Part shown: positions 18,616 through 27,651 of the stretch, in pieces
How the letters are laid out: each line of letters opens with the position of its first letter
How positions within the stretch are numbered: position 1 is the stretch's first letter
Assembly: GCA_024178355.1 (NCBI GenBank)
Contig: JAMZNZ010000001.1
Location: 407,749-471,748, forward strand
Origin: Maricaulaceae bacterium EIL42A08
GTDB lineage: Bacteria > Pseudomonadota > Alphaproteobacteria > Caulobacterales > Maricaulaceae
Direction: 5' to 3'
DNA: 64,000 nt
Position numbers and translations under genes: made by a program
Notes under the pieces: model-generated
Told to the model about the DNA's origin: nothing
Seen by the model: only the letters and a program-made list of their open reading frames with translations
Database searches by the model: none

Positions 18616-19647
18616 TTAGCCCGGTCTGTCCTGCCTGTCACGAGCGGCCGGTCGGATATGGGGCGCACGCGTGATCAGGTTTAACGGATTCCAGCTCATC
18701 ATGGCAGCCAGTTCAAGCGATGAAACAGAGCGCGCGGCCTGAGCGGCACGGCGCTTGTCCATCAAATGCGACCATCCGGCCATCGCATCCTTCATCGCTT
18801 TTCCAAACAGCGTGAATTGACCAAAGCGAGCGGCAGACCCCCAGAGAAGGACTGTCACCGCCAGATGAACCGGCCCCAGCACCAGGAGCAGTGGCAGCGG
18901 GGTATCCTTAAAAAAAGTCCATAACCGGTTGCGCGCTCCGTGATAGGTCGCGAATTCTGACCGACGCCCGGATGAGGCATAGCCCATATGGCTTACCACC
19001 GCCTCGCGGACTTGGATGCAGATCTCGCCGGAAAGCCTGGCCCGATAAGCCAAGTCCACATCCTCGACATAGCAGAAATAGTCTTCGTCAAAGCCGCCGA
19101 GGCGCTCAAACAGGCTGCGTCGGTACAGCGCCGCCGCGCCGCAAGGCGCAAAGCACTCGCCCTCAGCCGGTGGCTCCATCGTCACGCCGTAGCCTGCGCG
19201 GTAAGGCAGCCCGGTTGCGTGATACACATCGCCAACCCCGTCGAGCACGCCCGGCGCGCCATGGGCCAGCTGGGTCGAGCCAAACATGGACGCTTCGGGG
19301 TAGCGCCTTGTCGCGGCCATCAGCTGCTCGATCCAGTCGGGCTGAGCAAAGGCATCTGGATTGAGAAACAGGAGCCAGTCTTCTTCGACGTCCTTGGCAA
19401 GGGCGTTATTGCCCGCAGCAAAGCCCAGATTGACGTCGCTCTCGACCAGCTCCACCCAGTCCGGAAGTGCAGATGGGTCGACCCGCTCTGCGTCAGGCGA
19501 ACCATTTTCCAGCACGCGCACCCGTGCGGGACGGCAGGTTTGCGCCTGCAGGCTGGCGATCACATCACCGATGGTGTCACGGCTTTTATACGCGACAATC
19601 AGAACGGCGACGGACGCACCGGGTCTGGCTTCAGGCTCACCGGCCAA
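18616..19647 (-). CDS. Family 2 glycosyltransferase, rhamnosyltransferase-like
   Basis: 343 residues. Opens with VAVLIVAYKSRDTIGDVIAS, the typical GT2 first strand and helix, followed by NLGFAAGNNAL and LLFLNPDAF (the nucleotide/metal-binding Asp region), then YFCYVEDVDLAYR, an ED motif for the catalytic base. This layout is that of rhamnosyl- or galactofuranosyltransferases of the WbbL type. dTDP-rhamnose is made by rfbCBDA at 59-63 kb, so rhamnose is a fair guess for the donor. It lies three bases after the DegT-type aminotransferase gene, and the two probably form an operon with galE. Confidence 0.85.
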   Translation of the reverse strand: MAGEPEARPGASVAVLIVAYKSRDTIGDVIASLQAQTCRPARVRVLENGSPDAERVDPSALPDWVELVESDVNLGFAAGNNALAKDVEEDWLLFLNPDAFAQPDWIEQLMAATRRYPEASMFGSTQLAHGAPGVLDGVGDVYHATGLPYRAGYGVTMEPPAEGECFAPCGAAALYRRSLFERLGGFDEDYFCYVEDVDLAYRARLSGEICIQVREAVVSHMGYASSGRRSEFATYHGARNRLWTFFKDTPLPLLLVLGPVHLAVTVLLWGSAARFGQFTLFGKAMKDAMAGWSHLMDKRRAAQAARSVSSLELAAMMSWNPLNLITRAPHIRPAARDRQDRPG

Positions 19648-19650
19648 GAT

Positions 19651-20778
19651 CTACCCCAGAGCCGCACGAACAGCTTTGATCACGGTGTCCTGACGCTCGC
19701 CATCGAGATAACCATCCATGGGAAGCGACACGACACGCGCCGCCGCCGCCTCGGTCACCGGGAGGCCGCCCGGATTGGTCGGGAAGCGCGCATAAGGGGC
19801 CTGCTGGTGCAGCGGCCAGGGATAATAAACCGCAGTCGGAACACCCTGATCGGCGAGCGCCTTGCGGAAGCCATCGCGATCATCAACCTCGATGGTATAC
19901 TGAGCCCAGACCGAAAGTCCGCCATCGATAACCTTGTGCGGACGTACCAGATCGCCAAAGCCCTGCGCGTAGCGGTCAGCGGCTTCGTTGCGCACCTGGA
20001 TCTCGTCCTCAAACACGTCCATCTTCGCTAGCAGCACTGCTGCCTGGATCGTGTCGAGGCGTGAATTCATGCCAATGCGGGCATATTCATAGCGCTCCGT
20101 CCCTTCGCCGTGGACGTGGAGCGACTTCATGATAGCTTGCAGTTCGTCATCATTGGTCAGGACCGCGCCGCCGTCGCCATAGCAGCCCAACGGCTTTGCC
20201 GGATAAAAGCTGACCGTGGTGACGTCGGCCCAGTGGACCGGGTGCTTGTCATCGAGCGTACAGCCAAAGCCCTGAGCCGAATCCGCGATCAGCTTCAGGC
20301 CGTGAGCCCTTGTGATCTCACTGATGCGGCGGTAGTCCGCCGGCTGGCCAAACAGGTCCACCGCAATCACGCCGACAGGGTTCAACTCGCCGTCCTTCTT
20401 GACCATCTCGATGGCCGCCTCGAGCTTGTCAGGGTCCATGCAGTAGGTCTCAGGATCGATATCGACGAAGACGGCATGAGCCCCCAGCCAGGGCACGACT
20501 TCCGCTGTTGAGGCAAAGGTAAAACTTGGCACGAAAACCGCATCACCCGTCTTCAAACGCCAGGCCATCAACGGAAGCGCCAGCGCATCCGTCCCGTTGG
20601 CACACGCAAGCGCATGCTTGGCCTGACCAAAATTGCTCAAGCGCGCTTCCAGCTCCTGAACCTCTGGGCCCAAAATATAGCGGCCTTGTTCGATGACCTT
20701 GGCAATCGAAGCGTCAAGGCGATCTTTGATACGGGCGCGCTGTGCGGCAAGGTCGATAAACGGGATCATGGGTGTCAT
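19651..20778 (-). CDS. DegT/DnrJ/EryC1-type sugar aminotransferase
   Basis: 375 residues. PLP-dependent aminotransferase of the nucleotide-sugar type. The opening PFIDLAAQRARI, the GRYILGPEVQELE phrase, the Asp in DSAQGFGCT and the PLP lysine in SFYPAKPLGCYGDGGA identify the family, close to WbpE/WlbC-like enzymes that add an amine at C3 or C4 of a keto-sugar nucleotide. No matching dehydrogenase is next to it, so the exact sugar is open. ATGs at 20778 and 20769 are both possible. Confidence 0.88.
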   Translation of the reverse strand: MTPMIPFIDLAAQRARIKDRLDASIAKVIEQGRYILGPEVQELEARLSNFGQAKHALACANGTDALALPLMAWRLKTGDAVFVPSFTFASTAEVVPWLGAHAVFVDIDPETYCMDPDKLEAAIEMVKKDGELNPVGVIAVDLFGQPADYRRISEITRAHGLKLIADSAQGFGCTLDDKHPVHWADVTTVSFYPAKPLGCYGDGGAVLTNDDELQAIMKSLHVHGEGTERYEYARIGMNSRLDTIQAAVLLAKMDVFEDEIQVRNEAADRYAQGFGDLVRPHKVIDGGLSVWAQYTIEVDDRDGFRKALADQGVPTAVYYPWPLHQQAPYARFPTNPGGLPVTEAAAARVVSLPMDGYLDGERQDTVIKAVRAALG

Positions 20779-21154
20779 TTAACCTGATGGTCTGCGAGTG
20801 TTTGCTTGGTTTGCGCTATAGATGACCTTACAGCAACGGATAAGTCACGTTTTCTTGCAGACACTTTCTCAACACATGAATTCCGGGTCGCCCGCTTCGA
20901 AGACTCAAATTTATAGGCGGTGACTAGGCGGGACCACTCCGCAATTCAGGATAGAAGCCTCGGTGCGAGACATGCGCTCAACACAAGGAGCAGGATGACC
21001 GAGCAATTTAGCTCGAGCAGGCACTGCCACGCCTAAGGTCCAGCCGAGTCATTCGTCCAGCCCCAAAGGCCTAATGCGTATTGCCAGCATTTCTCGCCAC
21101 AACTCAGCCCCCAGGATTGATCAATGCGATTAACCCAAAAGCACCCAGCTCAAT
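20779..21154. other. Non-coding gap, 376 bases
   Basis: Between the aminotransferase start and the GtrB-like stop, both on the minus strand. It must contain the promoter for the aminotransferase-glycosyltransferase-galE group. A small inverted repeat CGAGC-AATTTA-GCTCG sits at 21000-21015. I see no convincing gene. Confidence 0.55.
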
Positions 21155-22111
21155 TCACGGCACTGATTGCTCGATAATATATCTCGGCCGCTGCTTTACC
21201 TCCAGATACATCTTGCCGACGTATTCTCCGACCATTCCAATGGCGAGCAGCTGCATGCCACCGAGCATAGAGACCGCCACGATCAAGGACGCCCAGCCAC
21301 TCACTGTCACACCTGCCAACCATTGGCCAATAGATATCAATGCACCCGCGAATGCCATTATCGCCACCGCGGCACCGACGCTAGTAATCACTCGCAAGGG
21401 GCGGATCGATAATGATGTTACCCCCTCCCATGCGAGGGACAGCATCTTGAGGAGTGGGTATTTTGATTCTCCAGCCACACGCTCGCCGCGCGCGTATTCC
21501 ACAATAGCGGTCTTGTACCCCAACATCGGGATCATGCCGCGCAAGAAAAGGTTCACTTCTTCAAAATTTCGCAGGCTCTCCACAGCCGATCTGGTCAAAA
21601 GTCGAAAATCGGCGTGGTTGAATACAACCTCAACGCCTAACTTCTGAAGAAGCCGATAGAACCCCTCGGCGGTCACGCGCTTAAATACCTTGTCCGCATC
21701 GCGCGAGTTTCGCACACCGTAGACGATCTGTGCGCCGGCATCTGCGACAATATCAATCATGCCCTCGATCGCGTTGTGATCGTCCTGAAGATCAGCATCG
21801 ATCGTAACCAAAAGATCGCCCTCGGCCTCCATCATGCCCGCCAGGACTGCGTTCTGGTGGCCGCGATTACGCGTCAATTTCAGCCCGCGAACATCGCCAT
21901 GGTCTTGCGCAAAGCGCTCAATGGACGACCACGTGCCATCCTTGGAACCATCGTCAACAAAGAGCAGATGACTTTCACCGGAAATCTTTCCAGCAGATTT
22001 CAGTCGATCAATCAAAGCCCGAAATGCGGGTACGCTGATGGAAAGCACAGCCTCTTCGTTATAGCAGGGCACGATTATCGTCAGCGCCGGAAGTGCGGAT
22101 TGCTTCGGCAT
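21155..22111 (-). CDS. GtrB-like bactoprenol-linked glycosyltransferase (GT2)
   Basis: 318 residues. GT2 domain in the first 225 residues, with LTIIVPCYNEEAVLSISV, the LLFVDDGSKDGTW motif, NRGHQNAVLAGM and the metal-binding TIDADLQDD. Two membrane segments follow (about residues 232-252 and 265-290), then a short basic tail. This is the plan of GtrB and dolichol-phosphate mannose synthases, which load a sugar on a polyprenyl phosphate at the inner face of the membrane. The neighbouring gene encodes a GtrA-type flippase domain, as in serotype-conversion loci. Confidence 0.88.
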   Translation of the reverse strand: MPKQSALPALTIIVPCYNEEAVLSISVPAFRALIDRLKSAGKISGESHLLFVDDGSKDGTWSSIERFAQDHGDVRGLKLTRNRGHQNAVLAGMMEAEGDLLVTIDADLQDDHNAIEGMIDIVADAGAQIVYGVRNSRDADKVFKRVTAEGFYRLLQKLGVEVVFNHADFRLLTRSAVESLRNFEEVNLFLRGMIPMLGYKTAIVEYARGERVAGESKYPLLKMLSLAWEGVTSLSIRPLRVITSVGAAVAIMAFAGALISIGQWLAGVTVSGWASLIVAVSMLGGMQLLAIGMVGEYVGKMYLEVKQRPRYIIEQSVP

Positions 22112-22153
22112 GTGTTTGGTTCACTCCAGCAGACCTAGTGGCCTCGTTCTGAG

Positions 22154-23329
22154 TCAGGCAGCGTCTCGCGCATTTTTTGCTTTGCGGTGCGCATTCGTCA
22201 CTGCAATCCAGTCGACAATAGGGCGCGGCAGCAACCGCACAATCGCCCTTCGCAGACGCCATGCTGCCGGCGAGAGGTCAGCAAGGGCCACGCCGTCAGG
22301 GACCGCTGTCGACTTAACAGCATCCGGCAAGGACGCGACAGAGTCTTCATGTACATAAAGCACTGAATTGTAACGATACCATGGTTCGATACGTTCATTG
22401 CGTTGAATACGCGGGCGAAGAAAGTCGAAGGGCCGATATCCATGCTCGGCAAATCGAGCCCGCCAGTATTCAAGGGGCCGCTCGTTGATATGGCGCTCAC
22501 CTCCCTGACCTGGGGGCGCGGCCGAAAAAAGCACTCGGTCACCATGGCGCACCAAACTCTCGACAAACCCAGCCGATGCGTCAGGCGGCAAGTGTTCTGC
22601 GACTTCCAAGGTGGCAACCAGATCAAAGCACCTGCCCAGATCAAACGGATTGGCCAAGTCGCGTTTGTTAAAGAAGGACGGGCTTATATGCAGCTTTTCA
22701 GTATCTACATAATCGCCGTCAACGCCGTGCACCTCGGCAACGCCCTCTTCCCCCCAAACCTTGGCCCACGCCCCACGGCCGCAACCGACATCTACCACAC
22801 TGGCCGGCGAAAGTGCTTCAACCATGATCAGCACGACTTCGCGTGCGGATCGAAACGAGCCCTGCTCGATATACGTAAAAAATGTGTCGTCGTAGATATG
22901 AGACATTGCGTGCTCGGCCTGGTTTGTGTCGATGTCGGGCTCAGTCGTCGCAAACGCCCACAGTTTGAAAGAGATGAAATTTGCAACCGGCAAGGTCAAC
23001 ACCACAATAAGCGACACCAGGCCTCGAGACCACCCAAGATTGGGAGCAATTACATCCAGCATCAACAGGCTGAACACGAGTCCTGCAGCGTTGACCGTGA
23101 CAAAACGACCGAGTTGTGCGGCGGATGCAGCGCGGCGGCGAAAGGTGAATTTGGCGTGGGCAACATACTGGAAGGCAACCGCCAACAAATAAGAAGCAAC
23201 TGTTACACCAGGGGAGGTCAGACCCGCCTGTTCACTCGAGCTCACGCCAACAACGAAAATAGCCGCAGTTGCAGCTCCGACAAATGCGAAGCGGACTAAC
23301 TGAAGAATGTCAAAAAAACGAAAGCTCAT
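22154..23329 (-). CDS. GtrA-type membrane domain fused to a SAM methyltransferase
   Basis: 391 residues, an unusual fusion. Residues 1-130 hold four hydrophobic segments and the phrase FQYVAHAKFTFRR, as in GtrA proteins thought to flip polyprenyl-linked sugars. Residues 142-391 resemble a separate methyltransferase, beginning MSHIYDDTFFTYIEQGSFRS, with the SAM loop VVDVGCGRGAWAKV and later VATLEVAEHLPPD. The frame is open across the joint; an internal ATG at 22906 could also start the methyltransferase alone, but it lacks a good ribosome site. I start at 23329 rather than 23371 because family similarity begins there. GtrB-like gene follows by 42 bases. Confidence 0.8.
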   Translation of the reverse strand: MSFRFFDILQLVRFAFVGAATAAIFVVGVSSSEQAGLTSPGVTVASYLLAVAFQYVAHAKFTFRRRAASAAQLGRFVTVNAAGLVFSLLMLDVIAPNLGWSRGLVSLIVVLTLPVANFISFKLWAFATTEPDIDTNQAEHAMSHIYDDTFFTYIEQGSFRSAREVVLIMVEALSPASVVDVGCGRGAWAKVWGEEGVAEVHGVDGDYVDTEKLHISPSFFNKRDLANPFDLGRCFDLVATLEVAEHLPPDASAGFVESLVRHGDRVLFSAAPPGQGGERHINERPLEYWRARFAEHGYRPFDFLRPRIQRNERIEPWYRYNSVLYVHEDSVASLPDAVKSTAVPDGVALADLSPAAWRLRRAIVRLLPRPIVDWIAVTNAHRKAKNARDAA

Positions 23330-23664
23330 GGTTGGGCCGAATTTGGAATTGTCCGATCGACAGCAAAGCACGCTGGGTGAGCATTGGCTTGATACATCAA
23401 GACACGCTATCGACAGTGATTATGCAATTGTGCACGCTACTTTCCGCCCAAAACGACACTCTGAAGCGCGACGGCTTACCGAATTGCAACTTGGAGGCCA
23501 ACCAAAACCCTTGGAAAAGATTGGCTTTCGGTCATTCTGATCTTGCCGATCACACTCCCCAACTGCCCGCCGAGGCAGATTACAATAACATTGAATTATG
23601 CCATTGAATGCGGCTCTACAAGCGCTTAAAACGCTGAAAGGAACCATAGTGATGGGGGCAAACA
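23330..23664. promoter_or_regulatory. Divergent promoter region
   Basis: 335 bases between the minus-strand GtrA fusion gene and the plus-strand genes beginning at 23665. It must hold promoters in both directions, but I cannot point to clear -35/-10 pairs. No gene is visible. Confidence 0.4.
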
Positions 23665-23847
23665 ATGTTGGAAATTTATCGCATAGACGGCATTACTCTG
23701 TATCTGCCGATCTCACGAATCTACATGATTTCCAAATCAGGCAATGGCGAATTGGATATCTCTGTCGATGATGGCAAGAGTGAGAAGACTTGGCACAAAG
23801 CTCACGGCTTCACTGTCATACGCGAGGGGCAGCGGATCGACGCCTAA
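23665..23847 (+). CDS. Small protein of unknown function
   Basis: 60 residues, beginning MLEIYRIDGITLYLPISRIY. ATG is preceded by GGGGGC at a good distance. The composition is protein-like: alternating hydrophobic residues for a small beta-sheet, then charged DDGKSEKTWHKAH. It ends 18 bases before the glycosyltransferase gene at 23866. No family recognised. It may be a short coupled gene, or chance. Confidence 0.4.
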   Translation: MLEIYRIDGITLYLPISRIYMISKSGNGELDISVDDGKSEKTWHKAHGFTVIREGQRIDA

Positions 23848-23865
23848 CTCGATACGGGCGCGAAC

Positions 23866-24615
23866 ATGAACGCGTTGAGTTTTGCTGTAGCGGTGCCTGT
23901 AGGGGCTTGGCATCCCGATTTGCCAAAGGCGTTAGCGAGCCTGTCCTCCCAATCAGTGCCGCTTGAGGTCGCATTACTCGACGCGTCCAATGATCCCCGT
24001 GTAATTGCAGCGGCAGACGCCTGCGATTTAACCTTTGCATACAGGCGACACGGTCGCGATGCTGGTCAGGCGGCTGCAATCGCAGAGGGCTGGTCGAAGA
24101 CCCGATCGGATATTGTGGGCTGGCTGAACGCAGATGATCGCCTGACACCCGGTGCTCTGGCACACGTCAGCAGCGCGTTCAACAAAGAGCCAGTGACCGA
24201 TATCGTGTATGGAGGGTCGGACTTTGTGGACGCTGAAGGCGTGCGCCGCGGATCACATGAGCAAATCGCCGATGCCTCTGCACTGCTGCTCCGTTCCAAC
24301 ATTATCAGTCAGCCCTCCTGTTTTGTTCGTCGCGCCGCAGTAGATGCGGTCGGCGGGCTTGATGAGGGTCTGGACTACGTGATGGATTGGGATTTGTGGC
24401 TAAGACTTTACAACTACGGAGCTCGGTTTCACCGGTTGGCTGACACATTGTCTGAGGTCTACATGGGGCCGGGGACCAAAACTGCTGAGCTCAACCCGAA
24501 GCGCCTCGCAGAGGTCTTCGCCCTTGTCAGTCGACATGCCGGGCTCTGGGGAGCATTCAAGTCAACCCTGGCACTTTCGACAGAGACCCTGGCGCAACGA
24601 AAGGAGGAGTCATGA
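23866..24615 (+). CDS. Family 2 glycosyltransferase
   Basis: 249 residues. GT2 features are the opening SFAVAVPVGAWHPDL, the RRHGRDAGQAAAIAEGW segment, the metal-site motif WLNADDRLTPGA and the later VMDWDLWLRLYNYGA, matching glycosyltransferases of the WcaA type. It is followed by a second, related GT2 gene with an ATGA overlap (24612). The two share the WLN(A/S)DD motif and probably act one after the other. Donor and acceptor unknown. Confidence 0.85.
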   Translation: MNALSFAVAVPVGAWHPDLPKALASLSSQSVPLEVALLDASNDPRVIAAADACDLTFAYRRHGRDAGQAAAIAEGWSKTRSDIVGWLNADDRLTPGALAHVSSAFNKEPVTDIVYGGSDFVDAEGVRRGSHEQIADASALLLRSNIISQPSCFVRRAAVDAVGGLDEGLDYVMDWDLWLRLYNYGARFHRLADTLSEVYMGPGTKTAELNPKRLAEVFALVSRHAGLWGAFKSTLALSTETLAQRKEES

Positions 24616-25802
24616 GCATTCAAGCCAATGCTCTGACGATCAGCCTGATCACTCCGAATTACAATGGGGCTGACTATCTCGTTGAATGCCTTGATTCCAT
24701 TGAGGCTCAACAGTACCCCGCACTGGACCATGTTGTTGTCGATGGTGGCAGCGATGATGAATCTATGGCGATAATAGAAGCCAGACTCACACGCTTTGCG
24801 CATGTCATTTGCGAACCGGATCAAGGTCATGCGGACGCGCTGAACAAGGGTTTCGCCCGGACAGAGGGCGAGATAATGGGTTGGCTGAATTCAGACGATA
24901 TGCTCCACCCCGGCTGCCTTGAAACTGTGGAGCGCGTTTTCAGGGCATTTCCATCTGTCGCCTGGATCACTGGCCGCGCCAGCAGCATGAACGTTCACGG
25001 CGAGCTGCAATATGTCGGCCCCGCCCGACCTTGGTCCAGGTCGCGCTTCCTGCGCAGCGACCCCTCCTGGATCCAGCAGGAATCGACGTTTTGGCGGCGC
25101 AGCCTTTGGGATGCCGCTGGGGGGCGGGTTGATGACACGCTATCCGTTGCCAACGATTTTGAGCTCTGGTCACGCTTTTTCAGGCACGCCGAGCTCCACA
25201 CAGTTGACCGTATGCTGGGCTGCTTCCGCATCCGGCCCGGCCAGCGGTCCGTCGCGCAAAGCACCACCTATCGGCGCGAAGCTGACGCTGTACTTGCACG
25301 AGAGCTAGACCGGCTCGATCCTGAACACCGCGAACGCTTACAGCAGCTAACCGAAGATACGTTGCGCCGTGATGATCCCCCGATCATTTCATTGTCGGAG
25401 CTTCGCACTTCCCGCCAAGCGGATCTTACTCATGCTCACCCGCGCCCTGCACCATGCACTCCTCCGCTTGAGGCACCTCCCTCATCCATCAGCCTGACTG
25501 CGAAGCGCAACTGGCGTTTCATTGTTGGCGCAACGGTCATCGGCGCAGTCCTTGCTATGTCGGCCGTGGTTTTGGAACCATTGCGGGTCTGGATTGCGCT
25601 AGTCGGCGGAGTTCTAGCCAGCTTATCAGCGACTGCCCTTGTGGCCCTGAAGGCGCGGCGCATTCTGTCGCGTATAGAGCACCGGCTCGCCGAAGCGCTC
25701 GCTGGTCGCGCCGAAGCTGAGCTGCGCCAACAGTCGCTGGAGCTGGAGCTTGACCGGTTGAGCAAGCTCCGGCCCAACTCTGTTCCTGATACAGAGCAGT
25801 AA
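24612..25802 (+). CDS. Family 2 glycosyltransferase with membrane tail
   Basis: 396 residues. The first 230 residues are a GT2 domain: ISLITPNYNGADYLVECLDS, VVDGGSDDES, EPDQGHADALNKGF and the metal-site WLNSDDMLHPG. After a Pro-rich linker come two hydrophobic segments (about residues 300-350), then a helical charged tail that could form a coiled coil. So it is likely anchored in the inner membrane. Coupled to the upstream GT2 gene through ATGA. The stop is 35 bases from the convergent GtrII-like stop. Confidence 0.85.
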   Translation: MSIQANALTISLITPNYNGADYLVECLDSIEAQQYPALDHVVVDGGSDDESMAIIEARLTRFAHVICEPDQGHADALNKGFARTEGEIMGWLNSDDMLHPGCLETVERVFRAFPSVAWITGRASSMNVHGELQYVGPARPWSRSRFLRSDPSWIQQESTFWRRSLWDAAGGRVDDTLSVANDFELWSRFFRHAELHTVDRMLGCFRIRPGQRSVAQSTTYRREADAVLARELDRLDPEHRERLQQLTEDTLRRDDPPIISLSELRTSRQADLTHAHPRPAPCTPPLEAPPSSISLTAKRNWRFIVGATVIGAVLAMSAVVLEPLRVWIALVGGVLASLSATALVALKARRILSRIEHRLAEALAGRAEAELRQQSLELELDRLSKLRPNSVPDTEQ

Positions 25803-25837
25803 TGCAAAGCTTACTACTCGTCTAACGTGAGGCGGGC

Positions 25838-27409
25838 TTATCTATAACGCACAAGAACATAACGGTCTTCAACGATCATGACCGAACCCGGTTTCGGCCA
25901 AACATCCATAGTTGCAATCGCATCTTCATGGCGTAGACGCACCTCACCCGGGTTGCTAGATGCGGTGACATTGTGCAGGCCTGCCATAGCAAAGACATTT
26001 CTACTCCAAAACGCAAACTCCCCGACGAAGGCGTAACGAATAATCGGGGAGAACTGGGCTGAACCCGTCGCTGGTGACCGTTGACGCCAATTCGGGTCCA
26101 CTGCGACCAGTTGGTATTGGACGGATGGATCGTAGTCCTCCAACGCTACAATATGATCCGCCATCCTCTCAGCCGTGGCTTGGTCGTACGAATTCATCGC
26201 ATATTGGCTGAACGCATTGACATTGTTCGCTTGCGCGAACCACCAGAGCGAAACGACTGAAAGCGCCAAGGCCGGGAGACTAATAATGGCTAGCCTTGAA
26301 CCTACCGAAAAAAGGGTCAGAAACGCTACGAGAGCGGCAGCGGCGACTAGGGTCCGATCGAACCAGGTCTGTTGATCAAGAACAACATTGAAAGGCGCGA
26401 TCGCCAACGGCATCAATGCGAACGCTCCTGCAACGACACCCGCGGCAAAAACAGTCGCGACCCGGTCGGTGTTGACTTGTACAATCTTTAAGCCCGCCCG
26501 GCTGACCGCAAGAAAAAAAAGCGCCGCCAACACCCACGGATAATAGTCATGGAATATGCCACGCTCCATGAACACACGACCGATCATAGCGTAAGAAGAA
26601 GCTATGTTCGAAATCAGATCCACAGGTGAGCTGATCAGACCAGTTTGCTGCTCTGTATAGTCGTTATCCGCTCCGATCTGTAAAGTAAGCGCGTAAACAA
26701 TAAAAGCGGCCAGAAGCGCAAGGACGGACCGCGCAGCTGCAGGCAGAAGAACGGCTTTTGCTTCCCGCCACTTGCGCTCTGTAACGAGATAAACAGCGTA
26801 GCACGCCGCCGCAATCATGAAGAAACCGAGCGCAGGCTGATAGTTTAATAAGGTTGCAACTAAGAGAATCGTAGAGCTGATGACAGCGCCGCGCCTCACC
26901 GTCAGATAGGCCGCAATAACTGCGGTGAGATACGAAATCGAAAAAGCCAATGACCAAAGCCAGAGCGGTAAAGCCAACGCAAAAAAAGGAACGGCAACGA
27001 AGATAGCCGCCGCCAAGCCCGCAGCCAGATCGGTTCTGTCCCGTAATAGCCTGACAAACACGACCGCGCTCACTGACAACAAAGCGCAGGCAAGGATCAT
27101 CGTCAGCCAAGGAGTATAGGATGCAGTCGAGATGTGCCGACTTAGAAAATAGAGAAAGTAGCGCCCGACGCCGGAGTAATTTGAGCTAATCTGGTCCAGT
27201 CTGGCGCTAATGGCTCCATAACCTTCAAACTCCAGCGTGACGGCAGCGCCATGAAAGCCATGACACACCAAAGCCGTGGCAAAGGCAATCAGGAAGAGCG
27301 CGCCATGATCGCGGTACGCCTTCACAATTAAAGATTGAATTTTCACCGTCAGCGTGTTGGCCTCATCTTCAAAGCCGCTGTCGCCAGGTTGGCTCAACCA
27401 ATCTTTCAT
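25838..27409 (-). CDS. GtrII-like polytopic glucosyltransferase
   Basis: 523 residues with about ten hydrophobic membrane segments. An early large loop holds FEGYGAISARLDQISSNYSGVGRYFLY; acidic residues here are typical of GT-C enzymes and of the Glucos_trans_II family. The last 130 residues are soluble. GtrII proteins add glucose from polyprenyl-phosphate-glucose to O-antigen in the periplasm. Together with the GtrA- and GtrB-like genes at 21.2-23.3 kb it would complete a Gtr three-part set, although it is not adjacent. A run of eight A occurs in the coding region at 26513-26520. Confidence 0.7.
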   Translation of the reverse strand: MKDWLSQPGDSGFEDEANTLTVKIQSLIVKAYRDHGALFLIAFATALVCHGFHGAAVTLEFEGYGAISARLDQISSNYSGVGRYFLYFLSRHISTASYTPWLTMILACALLSVSAVVFVRLLRDRTDLAAGLAAAIFVAVPFFALALPLWLWSLAFSISYLTAVIAAYLTVRRGAVISSTILLVATLLNYQPALGFFMIAAACYAVYLVTERKWREAKAVLLPAAARSVLALLAAFIVYALTLQIGADNDYTEQQTGLISSPVDLISNIASSYAMIGRVFMERGIFHDYYPWVLAALFFLAVSRAGLKIVQVNTDRVATVFAAGVVAGAFALMPLAIAPFNVVLDQQTWFDRTLVAAAALVAFLTLFSVGSRLAIISLPALALSVVSLWWFAQANNVNAFSQYAMNSYDQATAERMADHIVALEDYDPSVQYQLVAVDPNWRQRSPATGSAQFSPIIRYAFVGEFAFWSRNVFAMAGLHNVTASSNPGEVRLRHEDAIATMDVWPKPGSVMIVEDRYVLVRYR

Positions 27410-27651
27410 ATGAACTCGCTCCTAATGCCGAGTGCGGCAAGCAATGCAAACGACCGCCAATGCCCAAAATGCAGAGTAGAACCCCATAGTGGAGGCCTAG
27501 CTCATCGTCTAGCATGCAACAACCTCTCGTGCGACGGGAGCATTAATGATGCAGATAAGGCCTTGCAGTATCACCCGCTCGATTGCGGCGTTAGCGATGG
27601 CGCGCTATTTGATATAACCAATGCATCGCCACACTCTACCGGCGCGTCCAA

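Noticed and set aside
18988..20031. 347-codon plus-strand frame over the glycosyltransferase and aminotransferase
   Set aside because: Antisense to two strongly supported genes; low-complexity translation.
20995..21036. 13-codon frame with a good ribosome site (MTEQFSSSRHCHA)
   Set aside because: Plus-strand peptide in a minus-strand region, with no downstream gene to regulate.
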